A stretch of DNA of 64,000 bases from Dyella sp. RRB7 (GTDB taxonomy: Bacteria > Pseudomonadota > Gammaproteobacteria > Xanthomonadales > Rhodanobacteraceae): the NCBI RefSeq assembly GCF_022761115.1, contig NZ_JAKWJS010000007.1, positions 124,001 through 188,000 on the forward strand, given 5' to 3'. Below the pieces are notes generated by a model. That model was not told the DNA's origin. It saw only the letters and a program-made list of their open reading frames with translations, and did no database searches. Shown here piece by piece: positions 53,086 to 62,235 of the stretch (position 1 is its first letter; each line of letters begins with the position of its first letter). Made by a program: the position numbers and the translations under genes.

Positions 53086-53985
53086 ATGGACCGTCTGCAC
53101 GCCATGCGGGTGTTCACGCGCATCGTCGAGCTGGGCAGTTTCACCCGCGCCGCCGACGACCTCAGCCTGCCGCGCGCCACGCTGACCCATACCATCAAGC
53201 GGCTGGAGGAACATGTGGGCGCGCACCTGCTGCAACGGACCACGCGCCGCGTGCGGCCCACCCGGGATGGCGAGGTCTACTACAACCATTGCGTGCGACT
53301 GCTGGCCGACCTCGATGCGGTGGAGGCGGATTTCCGCGAGGCCGCCGTGGTGCCCAAGGGCAAGCTGCGCATCGATCTCGCTTCGTCGCTGGCGCGCAAT
53401 GTGTTGATTCCGGCGCTGCCGGGTTTCTTCGCGCGGTATCCGCAGATCGAACTGGACATCGGCACCAGCGACCGCTTTATCGACCTGGTGCAGGAAGGCG
53501 TCGACTGCGTGCTGCGTGCCGGCGAGTTGTCGGACTCCACCATGGTCGGGCGTCGCGTCGCCAGCATGTCGCAGGCCACCGTGGCCAGTGCGGACTATGT
53601 GCGCCGGCACGGCGTACCGCAGAGCTTGGCCGACCTGCAAAACGGCCACATGGCGGTGAACTGGGCGTCACCCACGACGCGCCGCACGACGGCGCTGGAA
53701 TTCATGCTGGGGCGCCGCATGCGCGAACTGATGTTACCGGCCCAGGTAACGGTGAGCGGTACCGAGGCCTATCTCAGTTGCTGCGAAGCGGGCCTGGGCA
53801 TCGCCCAGTTTCCGCGCTATCGCATTGTCGACGAGCTGGCCAGCGGTCGCCTGGTGGAGTTGTTGCCGAACCTGCCGCCGCCCGCGCTGCCGGTGACCGT
53901 GCTGTACCAGTCGCAACGGCAATTGCCGCTGCGACTGCGCGTGTTTATCGATTGGGTGGCGGAGTTGTTGCGCGATCTGCCCTAG
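53086..53985 (+). CDS. LysR family transcriptional regulator
   Basis: 299 residues. N-terminal winged helix: [59 protein letters not shown]. The effector domain (about 92-295) matches the CrgA/DsdC-like PBP2 group, with [20 protein letters not shown] and [13 protein letters not shown]. Divergent from the aldo/keto reductase; probable direct regulator of it. Confidence 0.93.
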   Translation: MDRLHAMRVFTRIVELGSFTRAADDLSLPRATLTHTIKRLEEHVGAHLLQRTTRRVRPTRDGEVYYNHCVRLLADLDAVEADFREAAVVPKGKLRIDLASSLARNVLIPALPGFFARYPQIELDIGTSDRFIDLVQEGVDCVLRAGELSDSTMVGRRVASMSQATVASADYVRRHGVPQSLADLQNGHMAVNWASPTTRRTTALEFMLGRRMRELMLPAQVTVSGTEAYLSCCEAGLGIAQFPRYRIVDELASGRLVELLPNLPPPALPVTVLYQSQRQLPLRLRVFIDWVAELLRDLP

Positions 53986-54085
53986 GGGGCTGCCGGACCG
54001 GGAGACGGCCATGCGCAGCGTTGACGCCGGGGCAACGCCTACCGACGGCAGACTGTGGGTCTTCCAAGCTTTGGAGTGGATGACC

Positions 54086-55213
54086 ATGGTGTCGACCCGT
54101 CCTGCCGTCTTGATCGCCGGCGCCGGCCCCACCGGCTTGGCAGCGGCGCTGTTGCTTGCACGTCGCGGCGTGTCCGTGCGCATCATCGATACGGCGCTGC
54201 AACCATCGATGTATTCCAAGGCGCTGGCGGTCAACAGCCGCACGCTCGAGGTGTTGCAGGACACTGGCGTATCCGATTGCATCGTGGCCGCAGGCTGGGC
54301 CGTGCAAGGGGCCAGCCTGCACCAGCACGATCGCGTGGTGCTGCAGTTCGACCTGCCGACCACGCTGGGTGTGCGCCATGCCATGACGGTGCTGCCGCAG
54401 GCGCGCACCGAGGCCATGCTGGCCGAGGCGCTACAGGCGCAGGGCGTCAGCGTGGAGCGTGGCGTCACGCTCAAGACGCTGACCCAGGACGATGCACAGG
54501 TGACCGCCACGCTGCAGCATCTGGATGGCCGCGAGGAGCAGGCGCAAAGTGCGTTGCTGTTTGGCGCCGATGGTGCACACAGTGCCGTTCGCGAAGCGCT
54601 GGGCCTCGACTTCGCCGGCAGCAACCTGGCGGAGCCCTGGTCGCTGTGGGATCTGCAGTTGCACACGTCGCTCGATCCCTGGCGGGCGCATATCCTGTTC
54701 GAGCCGGATGGCTTCGTGTTCGTGTTGCGCCTGCAGGACGATCAGTGGCGCGTGATCGGCAACGGCAATGATCCACTTGCCGCGTTGCGCCGCATCGGCT
54801 CGCTGGGCGTGGTGTCCTGGCAGTCGCAGTTTCATATCGGACACCGGGTGGCCGCGCAGGCCGGCGTGGGGCGCGTCGCACTGGGTGGCGATGCCGCGCA
54901 TATCCACTCTCCCCTTGGCGCCCGCGGCATGAACCTGGGTATCGAGGACGCCTACGTCTATGCCGATTGCGCGGCGGACGCGCTGGCGGGCGACCCGGCG
55001 CGGCTGCATGACTACGCGGTATTGCGCCATCAGGTGCACAAGGCGGTGGTGCGACGCATCGGCGCCATCACCCAGTTGGTGCATGGACGTCCGCCCTGGT
55101 TGCGCTGGATGCGCGACGAGGTCGTGCCCCTGGCCGGCCATCTGGCGTTCGCGCGGCAGCTGATGCTGCGTACCGTCGGCGGTCTTGACCATCCGTTGAA
55201 GACCCGTCCGTAG
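54086..55213 (+). CDS. FAD-dependent aromatic-type monooxygenase
   Basis: 375 residues from the ATG at 54086; an ATG at 54080 is nearly equal and the frame to 54011 is doubtful. PHBH-type FAD oxidoreductase: the dinucleotide motif VLIAGAGPTGLAAALLLARR near 8-27, the SRTLEVLQDTGV region, an ADGAHSAVREALGL motif near 163-176 (DG, NADPH) and GRVALGGDAAHIHSPLGARG near 263-282 (GD, FAD ribityl). At 375 residues it lacks the C-terminal thioredoxin-like domain of phenol hydroxylases. Substrate unknown. Confidence 0.9.
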   Translation: MVSTRPAVLIAGAGPTGLAAALLLARRGVSVRIIDTALQPSMYSKALAVNSRTLEVLQDTGVSDCIVAAGWAVQGASLHQHDRVVLQFDLPTTLGVRHAMTVLPQARTEAMLAEALQAQGVSVERGVTLKTLTQDDAQVTATLQHLDGREEQAQSALLFGADGAHSAVREALGLDFAGSNLAEPWSLWDLQLHTSLDPWRAHILFEPDGFVFVLRLQDDQWRVIGNGNDPLAALRRIGSLGVVSWQSQFHIGHRVAAQAGVGRVALGGDAAHIHSPLGARGMNLGIEDAYVYADCAADALAGDPARLHDYAVLRHQVHKAVVRRIGAITQLVHGRPPWLRWMRDEVVPLAGHLAFARQLMLRTVGGLDHPLKTRP

Positions 55214-55310
55214 GCGCATGAAATTGCCGTTGCGTGCCCCTTAAGTCTGCCCGCATCGGGCCGATAAGCGGGAAAGCACTTCATCCGTCCTATGGAATAC
55301 CACCATCTGC

Positions 55311-55679
55311 ATGACCGGTAACAAGCCTCACTCCAAGGGAAATAGCGTGGACTGGAGCGATCCCCGTCTGCAGTCGCTGCTGCGTCGCACGGAGAACTGG
55401 AAGCTCGATAATCGCGGCACCTATGTGCCCAAGAACGTGCAGGTCCACCTCGGCTGGGGCGCCTCGACCGGGCGGCCGGCGATCCTGGTGTGGGAGCGCG
55501 ATCAGGTGATGATGCTGGAGACACGCTTCCCCATTCCGCTGGGGGAGCAGGTGCGGGTGGATGAGGCACAGGGCGAAAGCCTGCGCAGCGTGTGGGGCAT
55601 CGTGGCCGAGGGCCGTGAAGGTTTTCGCGCAGAGGACCGCGCCAACGGCGTGCATCTGCACTGGCTGCATCTGCGCTGA
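55311..55679 (+). CDS. Small cytosolic protein, PilZ-like barrel (tentative)
   Basis: 122 residues. After a variable start (DWSDPRLQSLLRRTENWKLD) the chain is beta-rich: NVQVHLGWGASTGRPAILVW, VMMLETRFPIPLGEQVRVDE and RSVWGIVAEGREGFRAEDRA. The order resembles a PilZ-type barrel but lacks the RxxxR and (D/N)xSxxG c-di-GMP signature, so nucleotide binding is doubtful. No family assignment is firm. Stands alone between the monooxygenase and the thioesterase. Confidence 0.6.
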   Translation: MTGNKPHSKGNSVDWSDPRLQSLLRRTENWKLDNRGTYVPKNVQVHLGWGASTGRPAILVWERDQVMMLETRFPIPLGEQVRVDEAQGESLRSVWGIVAEGREGFRAEDRANGVHLHWLHLR

Positions 55680-55854
55680 CGCACTTTTTGCCCCGCTCCC
55701 TTCCGGGAGGAAGAGGGCAATCAACCTCATTCCATCCGCGCCACGCCCTTGCGCGGCATCGGCGCTGCCATCGTCCAGGTGGTCAAGGGTGCGCCGGTGG
55801 CAATAAGGGGCTCACCGTGGAAGCGGCGGCAGCCGCTCCCATGGGAAGAACATC

Positions 55855-56262
55855 TCAGGCTGGCAATGCCGGTATCGAGGCCGGCACGCCATTGGAATCG
55901 AGCGCCACCATCACGAAACGCCCGGTGGTGCAGATCCGGCGGTCGCCGGTGAGCGGATCTTCGGCAGTCATTTCCACTTCCACCGTCATCGAGCTGCGAC
56001 CCACGCGCACGATGCGCGCCACCAGCTCGGCCAGCTGGCCCTTGCGCACCGGCACGCGGAAATTGACCTCTTCGGAACGCGCGGTCACCACGGTGCGGCG
56101 CGCATGGCGGGAGGCCACGATAAACGCGGCCTTGTCCATCCAGGCCAAGGCCTGGCCTCCGAACAAGGTGCCCATGTGGTTGGTGTGGTCGGGAAATACC
56201 ATTTCCAGCAGGCGTGCTTCGGGCAGCGGCTGGGTGGCGGACGTGTCGGCGGATGGGTTCAT
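55855..56262 (-). CDS. Hotdog-fold acyl-CoA thioesterase (YciA-like)
   Basis: 135 residues. ARLLEMVFPDHTNHMGTLFG gives the hotdog helix start (NHMGTLFGG is the diagnostic string), then GQALAWMDKAAFIVASRHAR with the catalytic Asp, and FRVPVRKGQLAELVARIVRV and TGDRRICTTGRFVMVALD. Hydrolyses fatty acyl-CoA in the cytosol. Divergent from the SMR pair. Confidence 0.9.
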   Translation of the reverse strand: MNPSADTSATQPLPEARLLEMVFPDHTNHMGTLFGGQALAWMDKAAFIVASRHARRTVVTARSEEVNFRVPVRKGQLAELVARIVRVGRSSMTVEVEMTAEDPLTGDRRICTTGRFVMVALDSNGVPASIPALPA

Positions 56263-56313
56263 GGTCGTGGCACGCGGTTACGATGGTGGGAGGCACGATG
56301 CAAGGAGATCAAC

Positions 56314-56667
56314 ATGCGCTACTGGCTGTTCATGGCGGCCGCTATTGTCACCGAAGTCATCGGTACTTTGGCGATGAAGTACGGCACCCATCACGCGTCC
56401 CACGCCACTGGCCTGGCGGTGATGTACGTGATGCTGGTGCTTTCCTATACCAGTCTGGCGCTGGCGGTTAAGCGTATTCCGCTGGCGGTGGCCTACGGGG
56501 CGTGGGAAAGCCTGGGCCTGGTGCTGATCACGCTGTGCAGCGCCTGGCTGTTCGCCGAGGACCTCAAGCCAGCCAAGCTGGCCGCCATCGCGCTGATCAT
56601 CGCGGGCATCGTGCTGCTCGAACGCGGTACCGAGGAAGCACCGGCGGGAGGCGACCATGCTGCCTGA
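56314..56667 (+). CDS. mdtJ: SMR-family efflux subunit, MdtJ-like
   Basis: 117 residues, ATG at 56314 after AAGGAG. Four transmembrane helices with the membrane-buried Glu in AAIVTEVIGTLAMKYG near 8-23, and the SMR signature VAYGAWESLGLVLITLCSAW near 58-77. The C-terminal tail overlaps the next gene by 11 bp. Paired SMR proteins of this kind form hetero-oligomers; MdtJI exports spermidine. Symbol by family and gene order. Confidence 0.85.
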   Translation: MRYWLFMAAAIVTEVIGTLAMKYGTHHASHATGLAVMYVMLVLSYTSLALAVKRIPLAVAYGAWESLGLVLITLCSAWLFAEDLKPAKLAAIALIIAGIVLLERGTEEAPAGGDHAA

Positions 56668-56989
56668 CTTCGCGCCCATCCACGGGCTCTACCTGGCCAT
56701 CGCCATCGTGCTGGAAATCGCCGCCAACGTGCTGATGAAGCGCTCGCATGGCTTCACCTACAAGCGCCCCGCCGTGGCAGCCATCGCCTGCGCGCTGGCC
56801 GCGTTCACCGCGTTGAGCTACGCGATCGAGGGCATCCAGCTATCGGTAGCCTATGGTGTATGGGGTGGCGTGGGCCTGATCGCGACTGCGGCGCTGGGCA
56901 TCACCATGTTCGGCGAACGCCTGCGGCGCACCGGCTGGCTGGGGCTGGCGCTGATCACATTGGGCGTGGGCCTGATGAAGTTCGCCTAG
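56657..56989 (+). CDS. mdtI: SMR-family efflux subunit, MdtI-like
   Basis: 110 residues overlapping mdtJ. Four helices with the Glu in LAIAIVLEIAANVLMKRSHG near 12-31 and the SMR signature SVAYGVWGGVGLIATAALGI near 62-81. Together with the upstream partner it should form an asymmetric spermidine- or cation-exporting pump in the inner membrane. Confidence 0.87.
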   Translation: MLPDFAPIHGLYLAIAIVLEIAANVLMKRSHGFTYKRPAVAAIACALAAFTALSYAIEGIQLSVAYGVWGGVGLIATAALGITMFGERLRRTGWLGLALITLGVGLMKFA

Positions 56990-57096
56990 GGACCAATGGC
57001 AGGGGTGGATGTCCCTGCGGCGATATTAGGATGAAGGGTTGGACAGCGGCGCCCACTGCCGGCGCCCGCTATGGGCAGTTGATCCGGGGAGAACGC

Positions 57097-59433
57097 ATGG
57101 TTTCGACGATACGCAACGCGCGCCTGCTGGGCGCGCTGATGATGGGCGCACTTTCGACAGGCGTCGCCGCCCAGGGCAAGACCCTCACCAACGACGACTA
57201 TGCCAGGGCCGAGCGTTTCATGGGCTACAACACCACGCCGCTGGTCGACCACGCGGTGCAGGGCGTGACCTGGCTGGATAACGATCACTTCTGGTATCGC
57301 GACCACGACGCCAGCGGCGACCACTACCTGCGTTTCGATGTCGCCACCGGCAAGACCGCGCCGGCGTTCGACCAGGCGCGTCTCGCCGTCGCGCTGGGCA
57401 AGCTGCTCGGCAAGCCGCTGACGGCCGGCAAGCTTGGCCTCACCAGCTTTAGCGTGGCCGCCGACGGTCGCCTCGACGTCAACCTGCACGGCAAGCATTA
57501 CCTGTGCACGCAGAGCGGCAACAACGTCTGCAGCGTGGGCAAGGACGACAACGCCGAGGGCATCGGCAACGAGCCGGGCGTGCTTTCGCCGGACAAGCAC
57601 AGCGAAGCCTTCGTGCGCGACTGGAACCTGTGGCTGCGCGACGTCGCCACCGGCAAGGAAACCCAGCTCACCCGCGATGGCGTGGAGAACTACGGCTACG
57701 CCACCGACAACGCCGGCTGGAAGCACTCCAATCACGCCATCCTGGTGTGGTCGCCCGATTCGAAGCAGCTCGCCACCTTCCAGCAGGACCAGCGCAAGAC
57801 CGGCGACATGGTGATCGTCGGCACCAACGTCGGTCATCCCAAGGTGGAGAAGTGGAAGTACCCGCTGGCCGGCGACCAGGATGTGACGATGATCGAGCGC
57901 GTCATCGTCGACGTAGGCAGCCACCAGGTGCTGCGCCTGAAGATGGCGCCCGACCAGCATCGCTCCACCCTGTGCGACGACGTCAGCTGCGGCCGCGATG
58001 GCGGCTGGGACGATGTGCAGTGGGCGCCGGATGCCAGCTCGCTGGCCTTCGTGTCCTCCTCGCGCGACCACAAGCAGGCCTGGTTCCGCGTGGCCGACGT
58101 GCACACCGGCGAGGTGCGCACTGTGTTCGACGAAAGCGTGCCGACCTACTACGAGAGCGGCAGCGGCAAGGTCAACTGGCAATACCTGCCCGAGAGCCAT
58201 GAAGTCGTGTGGTTCAGCGAGCGCAACAACTGGGGCAACCTGTACCTCTACGACCTCGACAGCGGCAAGCTCAAGCGCGCCGTCACCACCGGCGAAGGCA
58301 ATGTCACCGAAGTGCTGAAGGTCGACGCCAAGTCGCGCACGCTGTGGTTTCGCGGCGTGGGGCGCGAGAAGGGCGTGAACCCCTACTACCAGCAGTTCTA
58401 CAAGGTGAGCCTGGATGGCGGCACGCCGACCTTGCTGGCGCCGGAACCGGCCGACCACACCATCACGCTGCCGCCGGATGGACGTCTGTTTGCCGATGCC
58501 TACTCCACGCCGACCACGCCCCCGGTGACGGTGCTGCGCAGCGCCGATGACGGGCACGTGGTGGGCACCATCGCCAAGGCGGATATCTCGCGCCTGCTGG
58601 CCACCGGCTGGAAGGCGCCGGAGCCGTTCACCGTGAAGGCGCGCGACGGCAAGACTGATCTGTACGGCCTGATGTTCAAGCCCACGCATGTCGATCCGAA
58701 CAGGAAGTACCCGATCATCGACTACGTCTATCCGGGCCCGCAGACCGGCTCGGTGGGCTCGCGCAGCTTCAATCCCGCCCGCGTCGACCATCAGGCGCTG
58801 GCCGAGCTGGGCTTCATCGTGGTGGCCATCGACGGCATGGGCACGCCGTGGCGCTCCAAGGCATTCCACGATGCGTACTACGGCAACATCGGCGACAACA
58901 CCCTGCCCGATCAGGTGGCCGGCCTGAAGGAGCTGGGCAGGCGCTACCCGTGGATCGATATGGATCGCGTGGGCATCTGGGGCCACTCCGGCGGCGGCAA
59001 TGCCACGGTAACGGCGATGTTCCGCCATGCGGACCTGTTCAAGGTTGGCATTGCCGAAAGCGGCAACCACGACAACCGCAACTACGAGGACGACTGGGCC
59101 GAGAAGTGGCAAGGCCTGCTGGTGACCGGCAAGGACGGCAAGAGCAACTACGACGACCAGGCCAACCAGAGCCACGCCGACGGCCTCAAGGGCCACCTGC
59201 TGCTGGCCCACGGCACCATGGACGACAACGTGCCGCCGTACGAGACGCTGCTGGTGGTCGATGCGCTGATCAAGGCCAACAAGGACTTCGACCTGCTGAT
59301 GATCCCCAATGCCCACCATGGTTACGCCAGCGCCGCCAACTACATGATGCGCAAGCGCTGGGACTACTTCGTGCGCAACCTCGCCGGCGACACGCCGCCG
59401 AAGGAATACGCGATGAAGCCGCCGAAGGATTGA
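57097..59433 (+). CDS. S9 family prolyl dipeptidyl peptidase (DPP IV-like), exported
   Basis: 778 residues from the ATG at 57097 (GGGGAGAA upstream). Signal peptide 1-26 (ends AAQ-GK region). The N-terminal beta-propeller (about 40-530) contains SFSVAADGRLDVNLHGKHYL and SSLAFVSSSRDHKQAWFRVA. The catalytic alpha/beta hydrolase domain holds WGHSGGGNATVTAMF near 627-641 (Ser631), HGTMDDNVPPYE near 706-717 (Asp) and PNAHHGYAS near 736-744 (His). Cleaves X-Pro or X-Ala dipeptides from peptide N-termini. Four exported peptidase families in one window point to a proteolytic lifestyle. Confidence 0.93.
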   Translation: MVSTIRNARLLGALMMGALSTGVAAQGKTLTNDDYARAERFMGYNTTPLVDHAVQGVTWLDNDHFWYRDHDASGDHYLRFDVATGKTAPAFDQARLAVALGKLLGKPLTAGKLGLTSFSVAADGRLDVNLHGKHYLCTQSGNNVCSVGKDDNAEGIGNEPGVLSPDKHSEAFVRDWNLWLRDVATGKETQLTRDGVENYGYATDNAGWKHSNHAILVWSPDSKQLATFQQDQRKTGDMVIVGTNVGHPKVEKWKYPLAGDQDVTMIERVIVDVGSHQVLRLKMAPDQHRSTLCDDVSCGRDGGWDDVQWAPDASSLAFVSSSRDHKQAWFRVADVHTGEVRTVFDESVPTYYESGSGKVNWQYLPESHEVVWFSERNNWGNLYLYDLDSGKLKRAVTTGEGNVTEVLKVDAKSRTLWFRGVGREKGVNPYYQQFYKVSLDGGTPTLLAPEPADHTITLPPDGRLFADAYSTPTTPPVTVLRSADDGHVVGTIAKADISRLLATGWKAPEPFTVKARDGKTDLYGLMFKPTHVDPNRKYPIIDYVYPGPQTGSVGSRSFNPARVDHQALAELGFIVVAIDGMGTPWRSKAFHDAYYGNIGDNTLPDQVAGLKELGRRYPWIDMDRVGIWGHSGGGNATVTAMFRHADLFKVGIAESGNHDNRNYEDDWAEKWQGLLVTGKDGKSNYDDQANQSHADGLKGHLLLAHGTMDDNVPPYETLLVVDALIKANKDFDLLMIPNAHHGYASAANYMMRKRWDYFVRNLAGDTPPKEYAMKPPKD

Positions 59434-59443
59434 ACGCGCTTCG

Positions 59444-59576
59444 TCCTCTCTCCTCCGGGGAGAGGACCGAGGTGAGGGGTGGGTGCTTGCGGTAAGGCCT
59501 CAACAGAGCCTGCTTCGAACGAGCGGCCCCGCAAGATTGGCCCCTCACCCCAACCCTCTCCCCAAAGGGGAGAGGG
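59444..59576. repeat. Paired intergenic hairpins, likely bidirectional terminators
   Basis: Two related stems lie between the convergent S9 peptidase and ABC permease genes. TCCTCTC (59444-59450) pairs with GAGAGGA (59460-59466), and CCCTCTCCCC (59554-59563) pairs with GGGGAGAGGG (59567-59576) around AAA. Between them CCGAGGTGAGGGGTGGG and CCCCTCACCCC are roughly inverted copies, so the whole region is a symmetrical repeat unit of the kind common between genes in Xanthomonadaceae. Confidence 0.6.
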
Positions 59577-59586
59577 AGCAAGGTGC

Positions 59587-60798
59587 TCAACCTCGTGTCG
59601 CCGCCACCGGCGGCACGGCGGCCGCGCGCAACGCCGGCCCCAGCACCGCGAGTTGTCCCAGCAGCCACAGCGACACCGCGCCCAGCGGCAGGTAGAACCA
59701 CGGCAACCGCTGCAGTGCGTAGCGCTCCATCAGCAACAGGTTCATGGCATAGGCCAGCACTACGCCCAGCGCGATGCCGGCGCTGACGATCAGGAAATTC
59801 TCGATCTGGAAATAGCGCAGGATGTCCTGGCGCGTGGCGCCCACCGCGCGGCGTATGCCGATCGAGCGTCCCCGCTGCTGTACCCAGAAGCTGGCCAGTC
59901 CCGCGATGCCCGCCGCGGTGACCAGCAGCAGGCCGGTAGCCGCCGCCAGCAGCAACACGATCATGGTGCGGTCGCGGCGGAAATAGTCATCGCGCAGTTC
60001 GGCGAACGTCTGGGCATGTCGCAGCACGCGCTGGCTGCTGAGCGCGGTAAGCACGTCGGCGGCCCGTTTCAGCACGCGTTCGCGATCCTGCGGTGCGGTG
60101 CGCAGCACATAGGTGACGTTGGCGCTGTCGGGCAGCATGGGGAACAGCGTGGCGTATTCGTTGCCGGCGGTTTCATCCAGCCCCGGGCGCAACAGGTGCT
60201 CGACCACGCCGACGATGCGGATCGGCCCGTTGCCGGGATAGATGAGCTTGCCCAGCGGGTCCTGGCCCGGAAACAGCTGTTCGGCCAGCGCGTGCGTCAC
60301 GATGGTGGACGGCACCCGGTTGATGCCGGCCCAGTCGTGCGCGCTGTCGACGGGCAGGTACTCGTCCGCCAGAAAGTCGCGGCCGGCGACCAGGCGCAGG
60401 CCCAGCGTGGCCAGTTCGCCCGGCGTGCCGTTGAAGGCAGTGGCGGCGAGTGGCGTGCTGCCATTGGGCGTGGTGGCGATGCCATTGCTCCAGTTGGTGC
60501 CGTTGAAGGGCAGGGCATCCACCGCGGCGACCGAACGTACGCCGGGCATCGCGCGCAATGCAGCGAGGTCGGCGTCGTGGCGAACCAGCGGGTCCTCGCC
60601 CGCGGCCACACTGATGCTCTCCAGCAACACCAGTTCGTTTTCGGCGACGCCGCTGGGCAGGCGCATCTGGGTGGTGCGATGGCCGATCATCGCGGCGACA
60701 TTGCAGACAATCGCGCAGGTCAGCCCCACCTGCAGCACCAGCAACAGCACGGTGAGCTTGTGGCGGGTCAGGCTGGCGAGCATGGGTGAACGCGACAT
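59587..60798 (-). CDS. MacB/FtsX-type ABC transporter permease
   Basis: 403 residues from the ATG at 60798; the frame to 61155 is not credible. N-terminal helix (KLTVLLLVLQVGLTCAIVCN), a large periplasmic domain about 45-270, then three C-terminal helices with the FtsX-family turn RGRSIGIRRAVGATRQDILR near 310-329. Eight bases after the previous gene's stop, so co-transcribed. No ATP-binding subunit is visible in the window; it may lie beyond the right edge or elsewhere. Confidence 0.85.
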   Translation of the reverse strand: MSRSPMLASLTRHKLTVLLLVLQVGLTCAIVCNVAAMIGHRTTQMRLPSGVAENELVLLESISVAAGEDPLVRHDADLAALRAMPGVRSVAAVDALPFNGTNWSNGIATTPNGSTPLAATAFNGTPGELATLGLRLVAGRDFLADEYLPVDSAHDWAGINRVPSTIVTHALAEQLFPGQDPLGKLIYPGNGPIRIVGVVEHLLRPGLDETAGNEYATLFPMLPDSANVTYVLRTAPQDRERVLKRAADVLTALSSQRVLRHAQTFAELRDDYFRRDRTMIVLLLAAATGLLLVTAAGIAGLASFWVQQRGRSIGIRRAVGATRQDILRYFQIENFLIVSAGIALGVVLAYAMNLLLMERYALQRLPWFYLPLGAVSLWLLGQLAVLGPALRAAAVPPVAATRG

Positions 60799-60806
60799 GG
60801 CCAACC

Positions 60807-62117
60807 TCACTGGGTCTTGAGCTGCAGGGCGGGGGCGATATGGCAGGCACGCCAGGCTGGCAGCAGGCCCGCGAGTACGCTGGCCACCACCGCCAGCACG
60901 AAGGTGCCGATCAACATGGTGGCGTCCATCCGGGCCAGCTGTGCATAGCCGTCCGGCCGCAGCCGCACGCTCCACAGGCCCAGGCCGGCCACGGCCAGCC
61001 CCAGCACGCCGCCGGCCAACCCGATCACCGAGGATTCGATGCCCAGTTGCAGGAAGATGTCGCGTCGCCGTGCACCCAGTGCGCGGCGCACGCTGATCTC
61101 GCCGCCACGGCGCAGAAACGTCGCCAGCAGCAAACCCACCACGTTGAGCACGCATACGGCGAGGAAACCCAGCGACAGCGACAGCTGCAGGCGCAGGTCG
61201 TCGGGTATCGCGTGCTGGTACGTCAGCCAGTCCAGCAGGCCGTACAGGCGCGCGTGCTCCGGTCGCGGCAGCCGGCCGTGTGCCTGCTGCTCACGCCAGT
61301 AGCTGGCGAGGAAGTCGCGGTACGCGTGAGCCTTGGTCGCGCTGTCGAGCTGCACCCAGAACTGCAGCCAGCTGCAGTGGTCGCTGGTGCGGCCGTCGCC
61401 GGCATCGTCATCGTTGCCCCAGCAGGAGAAGCGTCCGGTGAAATCCAGCTGCAGCTCCAGCGCGGTTTGCAATGGCAGGAAGAATTCATCGCTGCGGCCG
61501 AACACGCGCTTGTCGATCTGCGCATAGAACAAGGGCTGCGGATGCCAGTCGTCGACCACGCCAATTACGCGGAAGTCGGTGTTCTTCAGGCGCACCGTTT
61601 GGCCCACGCCCGAGGCATCGCCGAACAGCTTGCGGCTGAGCGCGCTGCTGAGCACCACCACGCGTGCGCGGTCATCGTCATCCTGCGCGGTCCAGCCACG
61701 GCCGGCGCGGAACGGCACGCCGAACATGGCGAAGAAATCGGTGGTGACGTAATGCCCGGCTTCGTAGAACGGCAGGACATGCGCCTGCGTGGGCTGCACC
61801 GGCACGGCGCCGCCCGACATCGCGGCCTGCCGGTCGGCGCGGGCGGCATGCAGCAGGTTCATGGCGTCGGGCCAGCTGAAGTTGCCGTCCTGGAGGGGCG
61901 CCTCCGAACGGTCGCGGGCGAGCGGTCGCGGGTCGATCACCGGCACGTACAGTTGCGCGCTGCGTCCGGGCAGCGGGTCGCCGGACATCACGTGGAACAC
62001 GGTGATCATGGTCATGCTGGCGCCGATGCCCAGCCCGATCACCAGCACCATCAGCGTGCTGAGCGCACGGCTGCGGGTGAAGCTGCGCAGCGCCAGTGAC
62101 ACGTAGTAGTCGAGCAC
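60807..62117 (-). CDS. MacB/FtsX-type ABC transporter permease (first of two)
   Basis: 436 residues from the GTG at 62117, which has GGGAGA seven bases upstream; a GTG at 62153 is possible but has no such site. N-terminal helix with STLMVLVIGLGIGASMTMIT, a periplasmic domain with CWGNDDDAGDGRTSDHCSW, and C-terminal helices with the FtsX turn RRGGEISVRRALGARRRDIF near 330-350. Paired with the 59587 permease in one operon and preceded by the BlaR1/M56 gene. Confidence 0.85.
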   Translation of the reverse strand: MLDYYVSLALRSFTRSRALSTLMVLVIGLGIGASMTMITVFHVMSGDPLPGRSAQLYVPVIDPRPLARDRSEAPLQDGNFSWPDAMNLLHAARADRQAAMSGGAVPVQPTQAHVLPFYEAGHYVTTDFFAMFGVPFRAGRGWTAQDDDDRARVVVLSSALSRKLFGDASGVGQTVRLKNTDFRVIGVVDDWHPQPLFYAQIDKRVFGRSDEFFLPLQTALELQLDFTGRFSCWGNDDDAGDGRTSDHCSWLQFWVQLDSATKAHAYRDFLASYWREQQAHGRLPRPEHARLYGLLDWLTYQHAIPDDLRLQLSLSLGFLAVCVLNVVGLLLATFLRRGGEISVRRALGARRRDIFLQLGIESSVIGLAGGVLGLAVAGLGLWSVRLRPDGYAQLARMDATMLIGTFVLAVVASVLAGLLPAWRACHIAPALQLKTQ

Positions 62118-62235
62118 GGCGGTATCTCCCGAAGCCGCAGGAAGGGGAATCACGTGTTGCTGCGTGGCCCGTCGTGGCGGGCTTCCGGGTTACGCCATGA
62201 TGGGCGGCGTAACCCGGTGAAGGCGCGACGCTGGC

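Noticed and set aside
54011-54085. Longer start for the FAD monooxygenase gene at 54011
   Set aside because: The extra residues have no match to the dinucleotide-binding start, and a ribosome-binding site (GGAG at 54073-54076) fits the later ATG.
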